From NCBI RefSeq assembly GCF_000262245.1, contig NZ_AJSX01000036.1:19216-83215 (forward strand): a stretch of 64,000 bases of DNA, read 5' to 3'. This DNA is from Pasteurella bettyae CCUG 2042 (lineage in GTDB: Bacteria; Pseudomonadota; Gammaproteobacteria; Enterobacterales; Pasteurellaceae). The position numbers and the translations under genes were made by a program. Below are positions 19,864-29,994 of this stretch, in pieces. The notes beneath the pieces were generated by a model. The model was not told the origin of the DNA. It saw only the letters and a list, made by a program, of their open reading frames with translations, and ran no database searches. How positions within the stretch are numbered: position 1 is the first letter of the stretch; every line of letters begins with the position of its first letter.

Positions 19864-20172
19864 ATGAATGTAGCAGAATTTCACGAAAATATTGACCAAA
19901 TCTGGAACAGTATTGAAGAGCAATTAGAACAACAAGATATTGATGTGGATTGCGAACGTCAGGGTGCAGTATTTAATATTACCTTTAACGATGGCAATCA
20001 AATCGTCATCAATAAACAAGAAGCGATGTTAGAACTTTGGTTAGCTAGTCGTTTAGGCGGTTTGCACTTTGCTTACCGTGATGGTGACTGGCTCAACCAT
20101 GACAATCTACGTTTTTGGGATTGTTTAGCTCAAGCAATGGCATTTTATGGCGAACCAGTGAGCTTCGCTTAA
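19864..20172 (+). CDS. cyaY: Frataxin homologue CyaY
   Basis: Iron-binding regulator of the IscS/IscU iron-sulfur cluster machinery. The 102-residue protein has the acidic first helix (MNVAEFHENIDQIWNSIEEQ) and the conserved sheet segment NQIVINKQEAMLELWLASR, followed by the GGLHFAYRDGDWL core. It is divergent from lptM-lysA, as in other gamma-proteobacteria. Its stop codon overlaps the recQ start (TAATG), so the two genes are translationally coupled. Confidence 0.94.
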   Translation: MNVAEFHENIDQIWNSIEEQLEQQDIDVDCERQGAVFNITFNDGNQIVINKQEAMLELWLASRLGGLHFAYRDGDWLNHDNLRFWDCLAQAMAFYGEPVSFA

Positions 20173-22064
20173 TGACTGATGTTGTAGTCAATGAAGTTAC
20201 TCAAAGTGCGGTGAAAATTTCAAAAAATTTGACCGCACTTGAAGTGCTGCGTTCCGTCTTTGGTTATCAATCCTTTCGTAAAGGTCAAGAAGAAGTGATT
20301 GAAGCGGCCTTAACTGGTCGTGATAGCTTAGTCGTCATGGCAACGGGGAACGGCAAATCCCTCTGCTATCAAATCCCTGCTTTATGTTTTGAGGGGCTAA
20401 CTTTAGTCATTTCACCACTGATTTCTTTAATGAAAGATCAAGTGGATCAGTTACTCACTAATGGTATCTCCGCAGATTTTCTAAATAGTACTCAGTCTTT
20501 TGAACAACAACAAAAGGTGCAAAATAAAGCCATTTCGGGAGAACTGAAATTGCTTTATCTTTCACCTGAAAAAGTGATGACTAACAGTTTTTTTCAGTTC
20601 ATCTCTTTATGTAATGTCAGCTTTATTGCCATTGATGAAGCCCATTGTATCTCACAATGGGGGCATGATTTTCGTCCTGAATATACCCAATTAGGTGGTC
20701 TCAAAAGCTGTTTTCCCAACGCGCCTGTAATGGCATTAACAGCTACAGCAGACCGCACTACACGGCAAGATATTCTACAAAATTTGCATTTAAATGAACC
20801 GCACTTATACGTAGGAAGCTTTGATCGCCCGAATATCCGCTATACCCTAGTGGAAAAATTCAAGCCCATGGATCAGCTCTGTAATTTTGTCGTGGCACAA
20901 AAAGGCAAAAGTGGTATTGTTTATTGTAATAGCCGTAGCAAAGTAGAACGCATTGCTGAAGCCTTAAAGAAAAAGGGCGTGTCTGCAGCAGGCTATCATG
21001 CAGGCATGGAACCGCAACAACGTGATGCCGTGCAACAAGCTTTCCAGCGAGATAATATTCAAGTAGTCGTAGCAACTATCGCTTTTGGCATGGGAATTAA
21101 TAAATCTAACGTGCGTTTTGTCGCTCACTTTGATTTATCTCGTAGCATTGAAGCTTATTATCAAGAAACTGGACGTGCAGGACGTGATGATTTGCCTGCT
21201 GAAGCCGTATTATTTTACGAACCTGCCGATTATGCCTGGCTACATAAAATGTTGTTAGAAGAGCCCGAAGGTCCACAACGAGAAATCAAACAACATAAGT
21301 TAGAAGCTATTGGTGAATTTGCAGAAAGCCAAACTTGTCGCCGTTTAGTATTACTGAATTATTTCGGTGAAAATCGTCAAAAACCTTGTCAAAACTGTGA
21401 TATTTGTCTCGATCCACCAAAAAAATATGATGGTTTATTAGATGCACAGAAAATTCTTTCTACGATTTACCGCACTGGGCAATGTTTTGGTACACAATAT
21501 GTGATTGGCGTAATGCGTGGATTACAAAATCAGAAGATCAAAGAAAATCAACATGATCAACTGTCGGTATATGGTATTGGTAAAGATAAAAGTAAAGAAT
21601 ATTGGCAGTCAGTGATTCGCCAATTAATTCATCTTGGCTTAGTACAACAAATACTCAATGACTTTGGAATGGGAAGCCGATTGCAACTTACTGAAAGTGC
21701 GAGACCTGTGTTACGAGGTGAAGTTCCCTTACAATTAGCCATGCCGAGACTATCCTCAGTTACCATGGCTCAAACACCGCAGAAAAATGCCATTATCTAC
21801 TATGATAAGGATTTATTTGCTCGTTTACGTTTCTTACGTAAACAAATTGCTGATAAAGAAAATATTCCGCCTTATATCGTGTTTAATGATGCAACATTAC
21901 AAGAAATGGCATTACATAAACCAACAACTCGAGTGGAAATGCTACAAATTAATGGTGTTGGCGCAACCAAATTAGAACGCTACGGGCAAGCATTTATGGC
22001 AATTATCAAAGAACATAAATCCTTAGCTAAAGTCAGCAAAAATCCTTTGGAATTACATGCTTAA
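20172..22064 (+). CDS. recQ: ATP-dependent DNA helicase RecQ
   Basis: 3'-5' helicase of recombination and replication-fork repair. The 630-residue protein has an SF2 helicase core with Walker A ATGNGKSLCYQIP (Asn where Gly is usual), DEAH box AIDEAHCIS and ETGRAGRD. A zinc-binding domain follows (Cys in SQTCRRLVLLNYFGE and CQNCDICLDPP), then the winged helix and a C-terminal HRDC domain (LFARLRFLRKQIADKENIPPY... LQINGVGATKLERYG). I chose the ATG at 20172 that overlaps the cyaY stop; a longer frame to 20115 lies wholly inside cyaY. An inverted uptake-signal pair lies within codons 10-24. Confidence 0.95.
   Translation: MTDVVVNEVTQSAVKISKNLTALEVLRSVFGYQSFRKGQEEVIEAALTGRDSLVVMATGNGKSLCYQIPALCFEGLTLVISPLISLMKDQVDQLLTNGISADFLNSTQSFEQQQKVQNKAISGELKLLYLSPEKVMTNSFFQFISLCNVSFIAIDEAHCISQWGHDFRPEYTQLGGLKSCFPNAPVMALTATADRTTRQDILQNLHLNEPHLYVGSFDRPNIRYTLVEKFKPMDQLCNFVVAQKGKSGIVYCNSRSKVERIAEALKKKGVSAAGYHAGMEPQQRDAVQQAFQRDNIQVVVATIAFGMGINKSNVRFVAHFDLSRSIEAYYQETGRAGRDDLPAEAVLFYEPADYAWLHKMLLEEPEGPQREIKQHKLEAIGEFAESQTCRRLVLLNYFGENRQKPCQNCDICLDPPKKYDGLLDAQKILSTIYRTGQCFGTQYVIGVMRGLQNQKIKENQHDQLSVYGIGKDKSKEYWQSVIRQLIHLGLVQQILNDFGMGSRLQLTESARPVLRGEVPLQLAMPRLSSVTMAQTPQKNAIIYYDKDLFARLRFLRKQIADKENIPPYIVFNDATLQEMALHKPTTRVEMLQINGVGATKLERYGQAFMAIIKEHKSLAKVSKNPLELHA
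20201..20242. repeat. Inverted uptake-signal pair inside the recQ coding region
   Basis: TCAAAGTGCGGT and ACCGCACTTGA face each other with paired AAATTT tracts between them, all inside the first 25 codons of recQ. Elsewhere in this window such pairs sit at gene ends. The mRNA here could fold into a hairpin near the start of translation. Confidence 0.7.
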
Positions 22065-22301
22065 GCTCTCGCCCCGGTGATCCAAATACATGTGGGTTAA
22101 AAGCACCGCATCAATGCCAGCATCAATCTGATCCACGCTTTCAGGCAACGCAATCATTGGGTTGCGTAAATACCTGTTCACCGTACCCGGGAAGCCATCA
22201 AAGCTCTCTTTTTCCGCTAAAAACGGATCTTCTAAAAAAGTCACGCCTGCGTAGGTAATTTTTGCGGTAGCATTGCGAAGGTATTGGTATTGTAACGTCA
22301 T
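22053..22301 (-). pseudogene. Truncated metallo-beta-lactamase-fold hydrolase
   Basis: An open frame of 82 codons reading as the N-terminus of an MBL-fold hydrolase: MTLQYQYLRNATAKITYAG, FLEDPFLA, then the metal-binding motif written VLLTHMYLDH (normal THxHxDH, with the middle His replaced by Tyr). After this the frame runs into the end of recQ and stops, so some two thirds of the protein are missing. The breakpoint is essentially the recQ stop codon (about 22067). I take it as the left edge of imported DNA whose distal part was lost when it joined the chromosome. Confidence 0.75.
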
Positions 22302-22371
22302 AATCTTTCCTTAATTTGCAAAATTTTGTTGAAAATAGACCGCTTGTTGCGATGGCGGCTATTATGGGCAA

Positions 22372-22485
22372 AAGTGCGGTCAGGAAAAATTGACTTTTAG
22401 GGCAATTAACGAAAGAATTGGGTCAAGTTGATTGTTGGTCGGAAAATCGGCGTTTGGCAACATTTCCTAAAAATCTGACCGCTTG
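22372..22485. repeat. Island-flanking repeat, left copy (about 114 bp)
   Basis: Starts GCGGTCAGGAAAAATTGACTT and ends CTGACCGCTTG, so its own ends are inverted repeats of each other (GCGGTCA/TGACCGC). A similar unit lies at 35564-35674 in the same orientation: the first 50 bases are nearly identical and the ends match, while the middle diverges. The two copies bracket the LysR-hsd region. Confidence 0.65.
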
Positions 22486-22516
22486 CATTCCTTTTTAGCT
22501 CACTCTCTCAACGAAT

Positions 22517-23377
22517 TCAACACCATTTCAAACGCCCAAGAATGGTATTTTCGGCTGGGATAATAGGCAAAAACGGCTCATATTCATCGGCAAATTCGCC
22601 CAAAATTTCAATCAATTCGCCTGATTGTAATTCATTTTCCACTTGCGAGCGGGCGACAAAACCAATTCCCAAATGATTTTTAATGGCGGTTAAAGGATTG
22701 ATATTTAATGTAATTTGCGATTTTGGCAAATATTCAACTAATTGACCATTTACCTTAAAATCCCAAGAAATCGGCGATTTATCCAAGCCCAAACGAATGT
22801 TAATCAACTGATGATTTTCCAACTCATTGATATTTTTAGGAATATTTTTATTTTGCAAATATTGGGGCGTGGCAACCAAAGCGGTTTTGACAGGCTTGGG
22901 AATCCGCACTGCTACCATATCATCGACAACCGCATCGCCAAATCGCACGCCCATATCAAAGCCTTGTTCCACAATATCCACAAAACTATTGTCGCTGTGA
23001 ATTTCCAATGAAATCAAAGGATAATCCATCAAAAGTGCAGTCAATTTTGGCAAAATGACCGTATCAATAGCCAACTGACTGGCGTTAATGCGAACCGTGC
23101 CAACGATATTCTCTTGATTTTCCGCCAATTTTTGCAAACCCAAACCAATCGCCGAATACGCCCCCACAATGTCATTGTACAGCGTCAAGCCTTCGGGTGT
23201 GGGCGATACGCTCCGAGTGGTGCGGTTTAATAATCTGATATTTAAGCGTTTTTCCAAATTAGTAATGCTTTGTGATAAGGCGAATTTGGACACGCCCAAT
23301 TTATCGCTCGCCTTGGTAAAACTGCCATTCTCAACAATGGTAATAAATAAATGTAAGTCATCAAAATGGGTTATCAT
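22517..23377 (-). CDS. LysR-family transcriptional regulator
   Basis: A 286-residue regulator with an N-terminal winged helix-turn-helix (LHLFITIVENGSFTKASDKLGVSKFALSQSITNLEKRL, about residues 8-46) and a substrate-binding domain. Its DNA-binding half resembles regulators that sit beside quinone reductase or MBL-hydrolase genes. Its stop-side neighbour is the broken MBL hydrolase on the same strand, so its original target may be gone. The hsdR stop lies 8 bp upstream of its start. It belongs to the imported segment: inside it there is no Hin-type uptake signal, and base use (runs of GCC, TTTGG) differs from neighbours such as recQ. Confidence 0.85.
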   Translation of the reverse strand: MITHFDDLHLFITIVENGSFTKASDKLGVSKFALSQSITNLEKRLNIRLLNRTTRSVSPTPEGLTLYNDIVGAYSAIGLGLQKLAENQENIVGTVRINASQLAIDTVILPKLTALLMDYPLISLEIHSDNSFVDIVEQGFDMGVRFGDAVVDDMVAVRIPKPVKTALVATPQYLQNKNIPKNINELENHQLINIRLGLDKSPISWDFKVNGQLVEYLPKSQITLNINPLTAIKNHLGIGFVARSQVENELQSGELIEILGEFADEYEPFLPIIPAENTILGRLKWC

Positions 23378-23385
23378 TATTCACA

Positions 23386-26300
23386 TTAAAGGCTATCCCC
23401 ATTTTTCAACAAACGATACAACACCATCAACACCGTATTCAACGACTGTTTGTCTTTTTGCAATAACAATGTCGCTAATTTCTCGTGTGATGACAAGGCT
23501 TGAATGATTGCTTTTGTGGTTGCTTCGGGTAATTTGCCTTGCAAAGCGATTTCTTCGGGATTGTTTTCAATCTGTGCCATTAACACATCATCTTTTGCCA
23601 ATATCGTCATCAAATGATTGATGAATTGCTTTTGGTCATCTGTGCTAGTTACATCGCCAAATGCTGATGACAACATTTTGATGATTTCAGACAAATAATC
23701 TTTTTTATCAGCCGATTCTTGATTACCACTGCTGCCTGAAATCGGTCGCAAGGTTTCTTTGTCGTCTGTGAGTTCAGAATTATCAGTCTCATTTTGACGA
23801 ATGGCGTAACCTGTCAAAATCAAGCCTGACACATCAATTTCATCTTTGCCAATATTGTCCAAGCGTTTGGCAAGCAATTTACAAAATGCCGCAAAATTTT
23901 CCAATTCTGGGTCGCCCAAATCCAAAAGCTGGGCAATGTAGTGATACACACGGCTGAATTTTGCCAAATTGCTTTTGAATTTCAATAAATTTTTTAAGGC
24001 AATATCGGTTTGTTTTCGGTGTTCTTCAACTTGGTTTTTGCCGTGTTCATCGCCTTTTTGATTAGCGGATTCAAACGCATTTTCCCATTGAAGCAATTCA
24101 TTTTGTAATTGGTGCAATCGGTGATTAAACCGCTCCATAGCTGGCGTGGTTGCTGCAAACAATGCCTGATGTTGTTTTTCATCATTGCGATTATTGGCAA
24201 GCATTTTGGCGGTGGCAAATTTGGCTTGTTTGAACTGTGCCAAATCCGAATCATCATAAATGCCTAATTTATCCAAATCATCTTTAATATCATAAATCAC
24301 TTGTGGGTCTTGGATTTCGGTAATTTCTGCACCGCTATCGTATTTGGCAAAACAGGCTTTAATCCAGCTTGGGTCATTGACAAAATCCACTACAAAAGTG
24401 GTGTCTTTGCCTTTGCTTGTGCGGTTCAGGCGTGAAAGCGTTTGTACGACTTCCACTTCATTGGCAATTTTTTTGTCCAAATACATCGCACACAATTTGG
24501 GTTGGTCAAACCCCGTTTGAAATTTATTGGCAACCACCATCAAGCGGTATTCAGGTTCATCAAACACTTTACGCAAATCGCCTTTTGGATTCATTGAACT
24601 TTCGGTAAATTCAGCGTCATCGGCAAAATCAAATATATCGCCAAATTTGGTATCATCGGCGTGTTTGATTTGACTGCCATTCAGGCTGCCTGAAAACGCC
24701 ACCAACACACGATAATCTTGATATTGCTGTTGTTTTAAATATTTCTCAAACGCCAATTTATACCGCACCGCCGCAGGGCGAGAACTGGTAACCACCATTG
24801 CTTTGGCTTGACCGTTGAGCAAATGGGCAACATTGTGATGAAAATGTGCCAAGATAAATTGCACTTTTTGGGTAACATTGGTGGCGTGCAGATTTTGCCA
24901 TTTGGCGAGCGTGCGTTTGGCATCTTTGACATTCACTCGCTTGCCGTCATTGAGATTTTCACCGCCCAGTTGATAAGCAGTTTGATAGCTGATATAGCCT
25001 TTTAACACATCTAAAATAAAGCCCTCTTCAATGGCTTGTCGCATCGTATATTTGTGGAACGATTGTGGCACTTCGTCATTGTCGGTGGCTCGCCCAAATA
25101 GGGTAAAAGTGGAATGTTTGGGCGTGGCAGTAAAAGCAAAATGGCTGATGTTTTTGGGTCTCACTCTGGATTGCTGGATTTTTGCCAACAATTCTTCTAC
25201 CGTCAAATTTGCCATTTCTTCGGCGGATTCCATTGCCAAAGTCGCTTGCAATTTGGACGCTGTTGAACCAGTTTGCGAATTGTGGGCTTCGTCAATGATA
25301 ATGGCGTATTTTTGGTTGGATAATGATTTGGTGGTCAAAATCGCTTCCATTACAAACGGAAAAGTCTGGATTGTTACCACAATAATCGGTTTATTTTCCA
25401 ATAAAGCGTCTTTTAACTGCTGGCTTTTGGATTTGCCACTGTTTTCTTTGTCGTCTCGGTTAATGGTGGCAATAAAACCTTTTTGATGTTCAAGTTAGCT
25501 GACGGCTTCTTGTAATTGTGCGTCCAACACCGTGCGGTCGGTTACGATAATCACGCCGTGAAAATACGGCTCGCCATCATCATAACGCAAACGTGTCAAG
25601 CCGTGAGCCGTCCAAGCAATCGTTGATGTTTTTCCGCTGCCTGCACTGTGTTCGCACAAATAATTCATTCCTGCCCCATTGGCTTTGGCATCGGCAAGCA
25701 TTTTGGTAACCGCATCAAACTGATGATAGCGTGGAAAAATCAACCGCTCTTGGGTTTTAAATTGCCCCAACAAATCGCCTTCGGTTTTGCGTTCCACAAA
25801 CACAAAACGATGAAAAATCGCCAGCTAATTATCCTTTTGGCAAATCTGTTCCCAAAAATAAGCGGTCGGATAGCCGTCTTTGCTTGGCGGATTGCCTTTG
25901 TGTCCGTTATTGCCTTGATTAAACGGCAAAAAGAACGTATCCGCCCCTTTGAGTTCCGTTGTCATCATGATTTCGCTTTCGGTCATCGCAAAATGCACAA
26001 TCGCCCCACGCTTGACACTCAACAACGGCTCGGCACGCTTGGCAACTTTATCAAAAGGCAAACGGTCGTTTTTGTATTGATTGATGGCATCTTCCAATTT
26101 TTGGGTAAATTCGCTTTTTAATTCAACGGTTGCCACCGCCAAGCCATTGATAAAAAACACCAAATCAATGCGGTTTTGCTCATTGTGGTTATACACCAAT
26201 TCTGGCACGACACGCAGGCGGTTTTGGGCGTATTTGGCGATAACCGTTTGATTGCGTTGGTCTTCGGGCATTGGGGCTTTAAATTCAACCATGCCAGCCC

Positions 26301-26586
26301 CTGCAATCTGAAAACCGTCTCGCAACACTTTCAGGCAGCCGTGTTTGTTTAGGGCTTTATCCAATTCGGATAAGATTTTTTGTTCGGCATTGTTTTTGTA
26401 AGTGCGGTTTAATTTTTCCCAACTTTCGGCTTGGGTGTTTTGAATAAAACCAATCACATCAGCAGGATACACGCCAAATTTTTGATTGTATTCACTGCTT
26501 TTGCCAACCAGCCAGCCTTGTTTTTCAAGCTCGCTGATAATGCGGTTTTGGAATTGTTTTTCTTGGTGGGAAGTGTCGTTAAACAT
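23386..26586 (-). pseudogene. hsdR: Type I restriction endonuclease subunit HsdR, broken by two stops
   Basis: Three open segments in one and the same reading frame (26586-25825, 25803-25495, 25401-23386) spell out one HsdR of about 1066 codons. The N-terminal part has the PD-(D/E)xK nuclease motif (FFINGLAVATVELKSE). The middle part has Walker A (HSAGSGKTSTIAW), and the last part the DEAH box (IIDEAHNSQTGS), helicase motifs (FAFTATPKHSTF, MVVANKFQTGFDQP, QTLSRLNRT) and the C-terminal helical domain. The breaks are an in-frame TAG at 25825-25827, where Trp is expected, and a TAA at 25495-25497, where Gln is expected (EAVS-stop-LEHQKG). No frame correction is needed, so these are point mutations or sequencing errors. 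The subunit should be inactive. Confidence 0.9.
24680..24694. repeat. Neisseriaceae-type uptake word in hsdR
   Basis: The 15-mer TTCAGGCTGCCTGAA contains AGGCTGCCTGAA on one strand and AGGCAGCCTGAA on the other. These are the DNA uptake dialects assigned to Simonsiella and Kingella. It lies within the hsdR coding region. Confidence 0.8.
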
Positions 26587-26602
26587 TTTGGATTTTCCTT
26601 TT

Positions 26603-26617
26603 TTCAGGCTGCCTGAA
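26603..26617. repeat. Neisseriaceae-type uptake word forming the hsdS 3' end
   Basis: The same palindromic 15-mer TTCAGGCTGCCTGAA supplies the last codons of hsdS (VQAA-stop) and lies 17 bp ahead of hsdR. A partial copy is at 26329 inside hsdR. Confidence 0.8.
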
Positions 26618-27856
26618 CATCAATTTTTCCCGTAACCGCCGCCGAAATTAGCGAAGCACGGTATTGTGTTAAGCGGTCAATTAAGCGATTTTGCTCGGCA
26701 ATTAGGGCATCAATTTGAGCAGTTTGTTTTTCAATATAAGCCACAATTTCATTTTGTTCGGATAATGGGGGAATGGCGATATATAAATTTGATAAATCAG
26801 ATGAATTTATCGCAGGATAACTCAATCCTTTTGAATAAAAAGTTACTTGATTTGTAAAACTATCACTTTTCAAACAATTTGTTAAATATCTGCTGTTAAT
26901 ATTGCCTTTTGATGATACAACTGCAAATCCAGTTGAAAAAATACAATCTTTAAATTCATCAGTAACTGTTGCAATAGCTTTTAAATAAGTTCTTACTGTT
27001 GAAACCACTATATCGCCTGTTTTTGCCATTCGTCTTGCACGAGATGGAGCTTCGCCAAAAATAAATTTTTCTACTTTTTCAATGCCTTTTTCAAGTGAAA
27101 CACTACCAATATCAACATATTGAATGACAGCATTTTTATCTGTATTTTCAGGTAAAGTTTGTAAATTTATATTAGAAACATATTTCAACCGCTTAATTTC
27201 CCAATGGCTCGGCACATCGCCCAACCATTCCACACCGCTCTTTTTCATTGTGGCGTTGGGATTGATACCACTGGTTACGGCGTGGCTAATCACCGCTTTT
27301 CGCTGTTCGGCAAGCAATTCAATTAAGCGGTTTTGCTCGGCAATCAGCGTATCAATACGGGCGGTTTGGCGGTCAAGATAATCGACGATTTTTTGTTGTT
27401 CGGTTTCACTGGGGATAAATAAAACAAGGCGGTTTAATTCTTCCATTTTCAATGATTGTCGCATTCCATCGCCCATTGAATAAAATACTTTCATCAAATC
27501 ATAAGCACGGAATAAATAATTGAAATGTAAGCCGATGTAATAATGCCACGAAATTTTGAAATTGCACTTCGTAAACTGCGTTTATCATTTTGTAAATCGG
27601 TAAAGCGAAAAATAATATCGTTAGGATTAACAATTTGATAAGTTTCAAAATTTTCAGGCACTAAACCTTTGGCATTTTCAATATTTTTTTCAATGATATT
27701 GCCATAACTCAATGATAATAAATTATTTTCAATCATTCCTTTATTTTTGATTTTGTTTTCGGTAAAAATTTGCCCAAATTTAACCGCTTTCCAATGACTT
27801 GGCACATCGCCCAACCATTCCACACCGCTTGGTTTGTATTCTGCATACGCTTTCAT
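26604..27856 (-). pseudogene. hsdS: Type I specificity subunit HsdS, frameshifted
   Basis: The first 120 codons (27856-27494) hold target recognition domain 1, and the rest (27497-26604, 297 codons, other frame) holds the central conserved helix, domain 2 and the distal helix. Both halves show the family repeat GVEWLGDVPSHW at their start and QTARIDTLIAEQNRLIELL / QTAQIDALIAEQNRLIDRL in the helices, as expected of the two-fold HsdS design. The frame is lost near 27530. Adding back one copy of the 10-mer AAGCCGATGT (27529-27538) would restore one continuous frame reading SAYIGLHFNYLFRAYDLMKVF. The gene would normally set the recognition sequence of HsdM and HsdR. Confidence 0.88.
27201..27829. 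repeat. 39-bp direct repeats inside hsdS
   Basis: Positions 27201-27239 and 27791-27829 are the same 39-bp sequence with two differences. They encode the GVEWLGDVPSHW segment that opens each recognition domain. Such repeats allow exchange of recognition domains by recombination. Confidence 0.75.
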
Positions 27857-28282
27857 TATTTTCCCCTTTACTTGCCAAATTCAGCCAGCATTGCCGATAC
27901 TTTTGCCGACAGCGTTTGAATTTCCGCCAATACTTCGCTTGGGTGGCGTGGCTGTTCAAATTGGTAAAAATAGCGGTTGAAATTGATTTCATAGCCCACT
28001 TTGCCCAATTTTCCGTCTTGTTCGTCCGTTTCTTTGGGGTCAATTTGAGCATCGGGGGCGTGGGGCAACACTTCACGGGCAAAATAATCTTGCACCGATT
28101 CGGTGAGCGGCACACGCTCGTAATCCGATAAATCGTTGTCGTATTGCGGCTCAAAGTCAATCACAACGATTTCGCCGTTTTCGTCTTTTTCGCCAAAATG
28201 GGCAATCAACGATTTTTTAAGTGCTTTGGACAATTTGGCAAGCGGTGATTTTTCCAGCACTTTTTGCACAAATTCGCTGTAT

Positions 28283-28297
28283 TTCAGGCTGCCTGAA
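28283..28297. repeat. Neisseriaceae-type uptake word in hsdM
   Basis: A third copy of TTCAGGCTGCCTGAA, inside the hsdM coding region. A shortened relative (TTTCAGGCTGC) is seen near 29102. Confidence 0.8.
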
Positions 28298-29601
28298 AGC
28301 GTGTTTAAATGATTGATAAATAAAGTTTGTTGTTCATCGTTTAATTTTTTGAAGTCTTTGTTTTCGGTAAATTGGGCGATTTTGGTTTCATCAATGGTCA
28401 TCACATAACGCAGGGGGCGTATGGTTTTGATACGGCGATAACCAAATTCTTGATAATCAAAGATTTTGCTAATCGGCGTTTCGGCAAAATCGGCGTAAAT
28501 GCGTGTGATTTGGTCAATGTTTTCTTGGGAAATGTATTTGGATTTTTTACCTTCATTTTTTCGCATTGATGATGCCATATTGCTGGCGTCAATCAGTTGG
28601 ACTTTGTTTTTGCGGTGGGTGGGTTTGCGGTTGGAAATCAGCCAAACATAAGTGCCAATGCCCGTACGGAAAAATATGTTGGTTGGTAAAGCGACAATCG
28701 CTTCTAAATAGTCGTTTTCTAGGATAAATCGGCGAATTTCACTTGGACCAGATGCTGCCTCACCATTAAACAAGGGAGAACCTGATAATACAATCGCTCC
28801 ACGCCCACCGCCATTTTCGGGCAATTCCAATTTAGCGATTAAGTTTTGTAAAAACAACATCGCTCCATCGTCAATACTGGGCAAACCTGCGTTAAAGCGA
28901 CCTTTTTTGGAATCGTGTTCGGCTTGCACGGCTTTGGCGTCTTTTTCCCATTTTTTGCCAAAGGGCGGATTGGAACATTGATAATGAAAGCGTCTGCCCA
29001 TAAATTGGTCATCAGACAGCGTGCTACCGAGTTTGATATTGGCGGACAAATCACGCTCCGCCGAGCCTTTTAACAGCATACTGCCCACCGCCACTGCGTA
29101 GGTTTCAGGCTGCAACTCTTGCCCAAAGGGAATGAAAGTGGGGGCGATTTTGCCTTGTTCGGCATAGCCTGCCACATAGTTCATCATATCGGTTAAAAAT
29201 CCAGCCGTACCGCAAGTTTGGTCATACAGCGTACGGATTAAGCCTTTTTCGCCTGCAAACAAATCATCATCAGGGGCTAATAACAGCGTGGCGGACAAAT
29301 GGACAATGTCGCGTGGGGTCATAAAATCTTCCGCCCCTGTGCCGACTTCTGAACCAAATTTGGCGATTAAATGTTCATAAACATTGCTCATTGTGCGGTC
29401 GGAAACGGCGTTGGGGTGCAAATCGGTGCTGGCAAAATTTTGGCAGATTTTGAGCAGTAAATTGGCTTCGTCCAATTTTTTGATGACGGTGTAAAAATCA
29501 AATTTTTCAAAAATTTGGCGGACATTTTCCGAGAAAAAGGTCAAATAATCTTCCAGATTTGCCCGAGTTTGCGTACCGCCCAAATTGCCCAAATGGTAGC
29601 T

Positions 29602-29607
29602 AGATGT
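29602..29607. repeat. Target-site duplication, left copy (AGATGT)
   Basis: AGATGT borders the inserted element here and again at 35232-35237. Removing the element and one copy joins the two hsdM parts in frame (NTS then SYHLGNLGG). Confidence 0.85.
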
Positions 29608-29691
29608 TAAACCCGAGCGAGATAACCATCACGAAAAAACGAGATAAATCACTTTTACAAAACTTTCATATATTGAAACGTTATTACACAA

Positions 29692-29729
29692 AAAAGGGCT
29701 TTTACTATAAGGAGAGTAAAAGCCCTTTT
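29692..29729. terminator. Strong terminator at the left end of the element
   Basis: A 15-bp perfect stem (AAAAGGGCTTTTACT and complement) with an 8-base loop, A/T-flanked on both sides. It would end the minus-strand mor-capsid transcript before it leaves the element. Confidence 0.85.
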
Positions 29730-29816
29730 CGCTTTTTAGCGTCTTTAGTGACGTTTTCCAATTAGTAGAAAACCTTTTATGAAGGTGCAAGCAAACAACT
29801 AATTGAAAGGTAAAAT

Positions 29817-29993
29817 CTATTTAGTGAGTAGTTTTCTTAACTCTTTGATTTCTTCTACTGATAATTTGTCTAAATTAAAATGCTTCATTTTACCGTTTAC
29901 CATAACTGAAATAGTATTGCGTTGCATAAAGCATTTTATGCCCTTTATAACAAATAAAAGCAGTAGAACAACAACTAAAAACCAGTTGAACAT
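29817..29993 (-). CDS. Small single-helix membrane protein
   Basis: A 58-residue protein: one transmembrane helix (WFLVVVLLLLFVIKGI), then a basic, amphipathic cytoplasmic tail (KMKHFNLDKLSVEEIKELRKLL). I chose the ATG at 29993, just after the capsid stop. A GTG start at 30005 overlapping the capsid gene is also possible. No homologue comes to mind. As the last gene of the capsid transcript it might be a small morphogenesis protein or a membrane effector; this is only position-based guesswork. Confidence 0.55.
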   Translation of the reverse strand: MFNWFLVVVLLLLFVIKGIKCFMQRNTISVMVNGKMKHFNLDKLSVEEIKELRKLLTK

Positions 29994-29994
29994 G

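Larger units (their letters stand above)
27868..29607 (-). pseudogene. hsdM: Type I methyltransferase HsdM, C-terminal part
   Basis: The larger part of HsdM, cut off from its first 85 residues by a mobile element. It contains S-adenosylmethionine motif I (QTCGTAGFLTDMM), the catalytic N6-adenine motif NPPFGKKW, and the C-terminal region with FDYQEFGYRRIKTIRPLR. The frame is intact from the element junction (S-Y-H-L-G-N-L-G-G) to the stop 11 bp before hsdS. A downstream TTG at 29592 could initiate translation, but the N-terminal helical domain needed for holoenzyme assembly would be missing. Confidence 0.9.

Noticed and set aside
25495..25827. Programmed stop-codon readthrough in hsdR
   Set aside because: TAA and TAG are both used as ordinary stops elsewhere, there is no readthrough context, and hsdM and hsdS are also broken, so plain decay is simpler.
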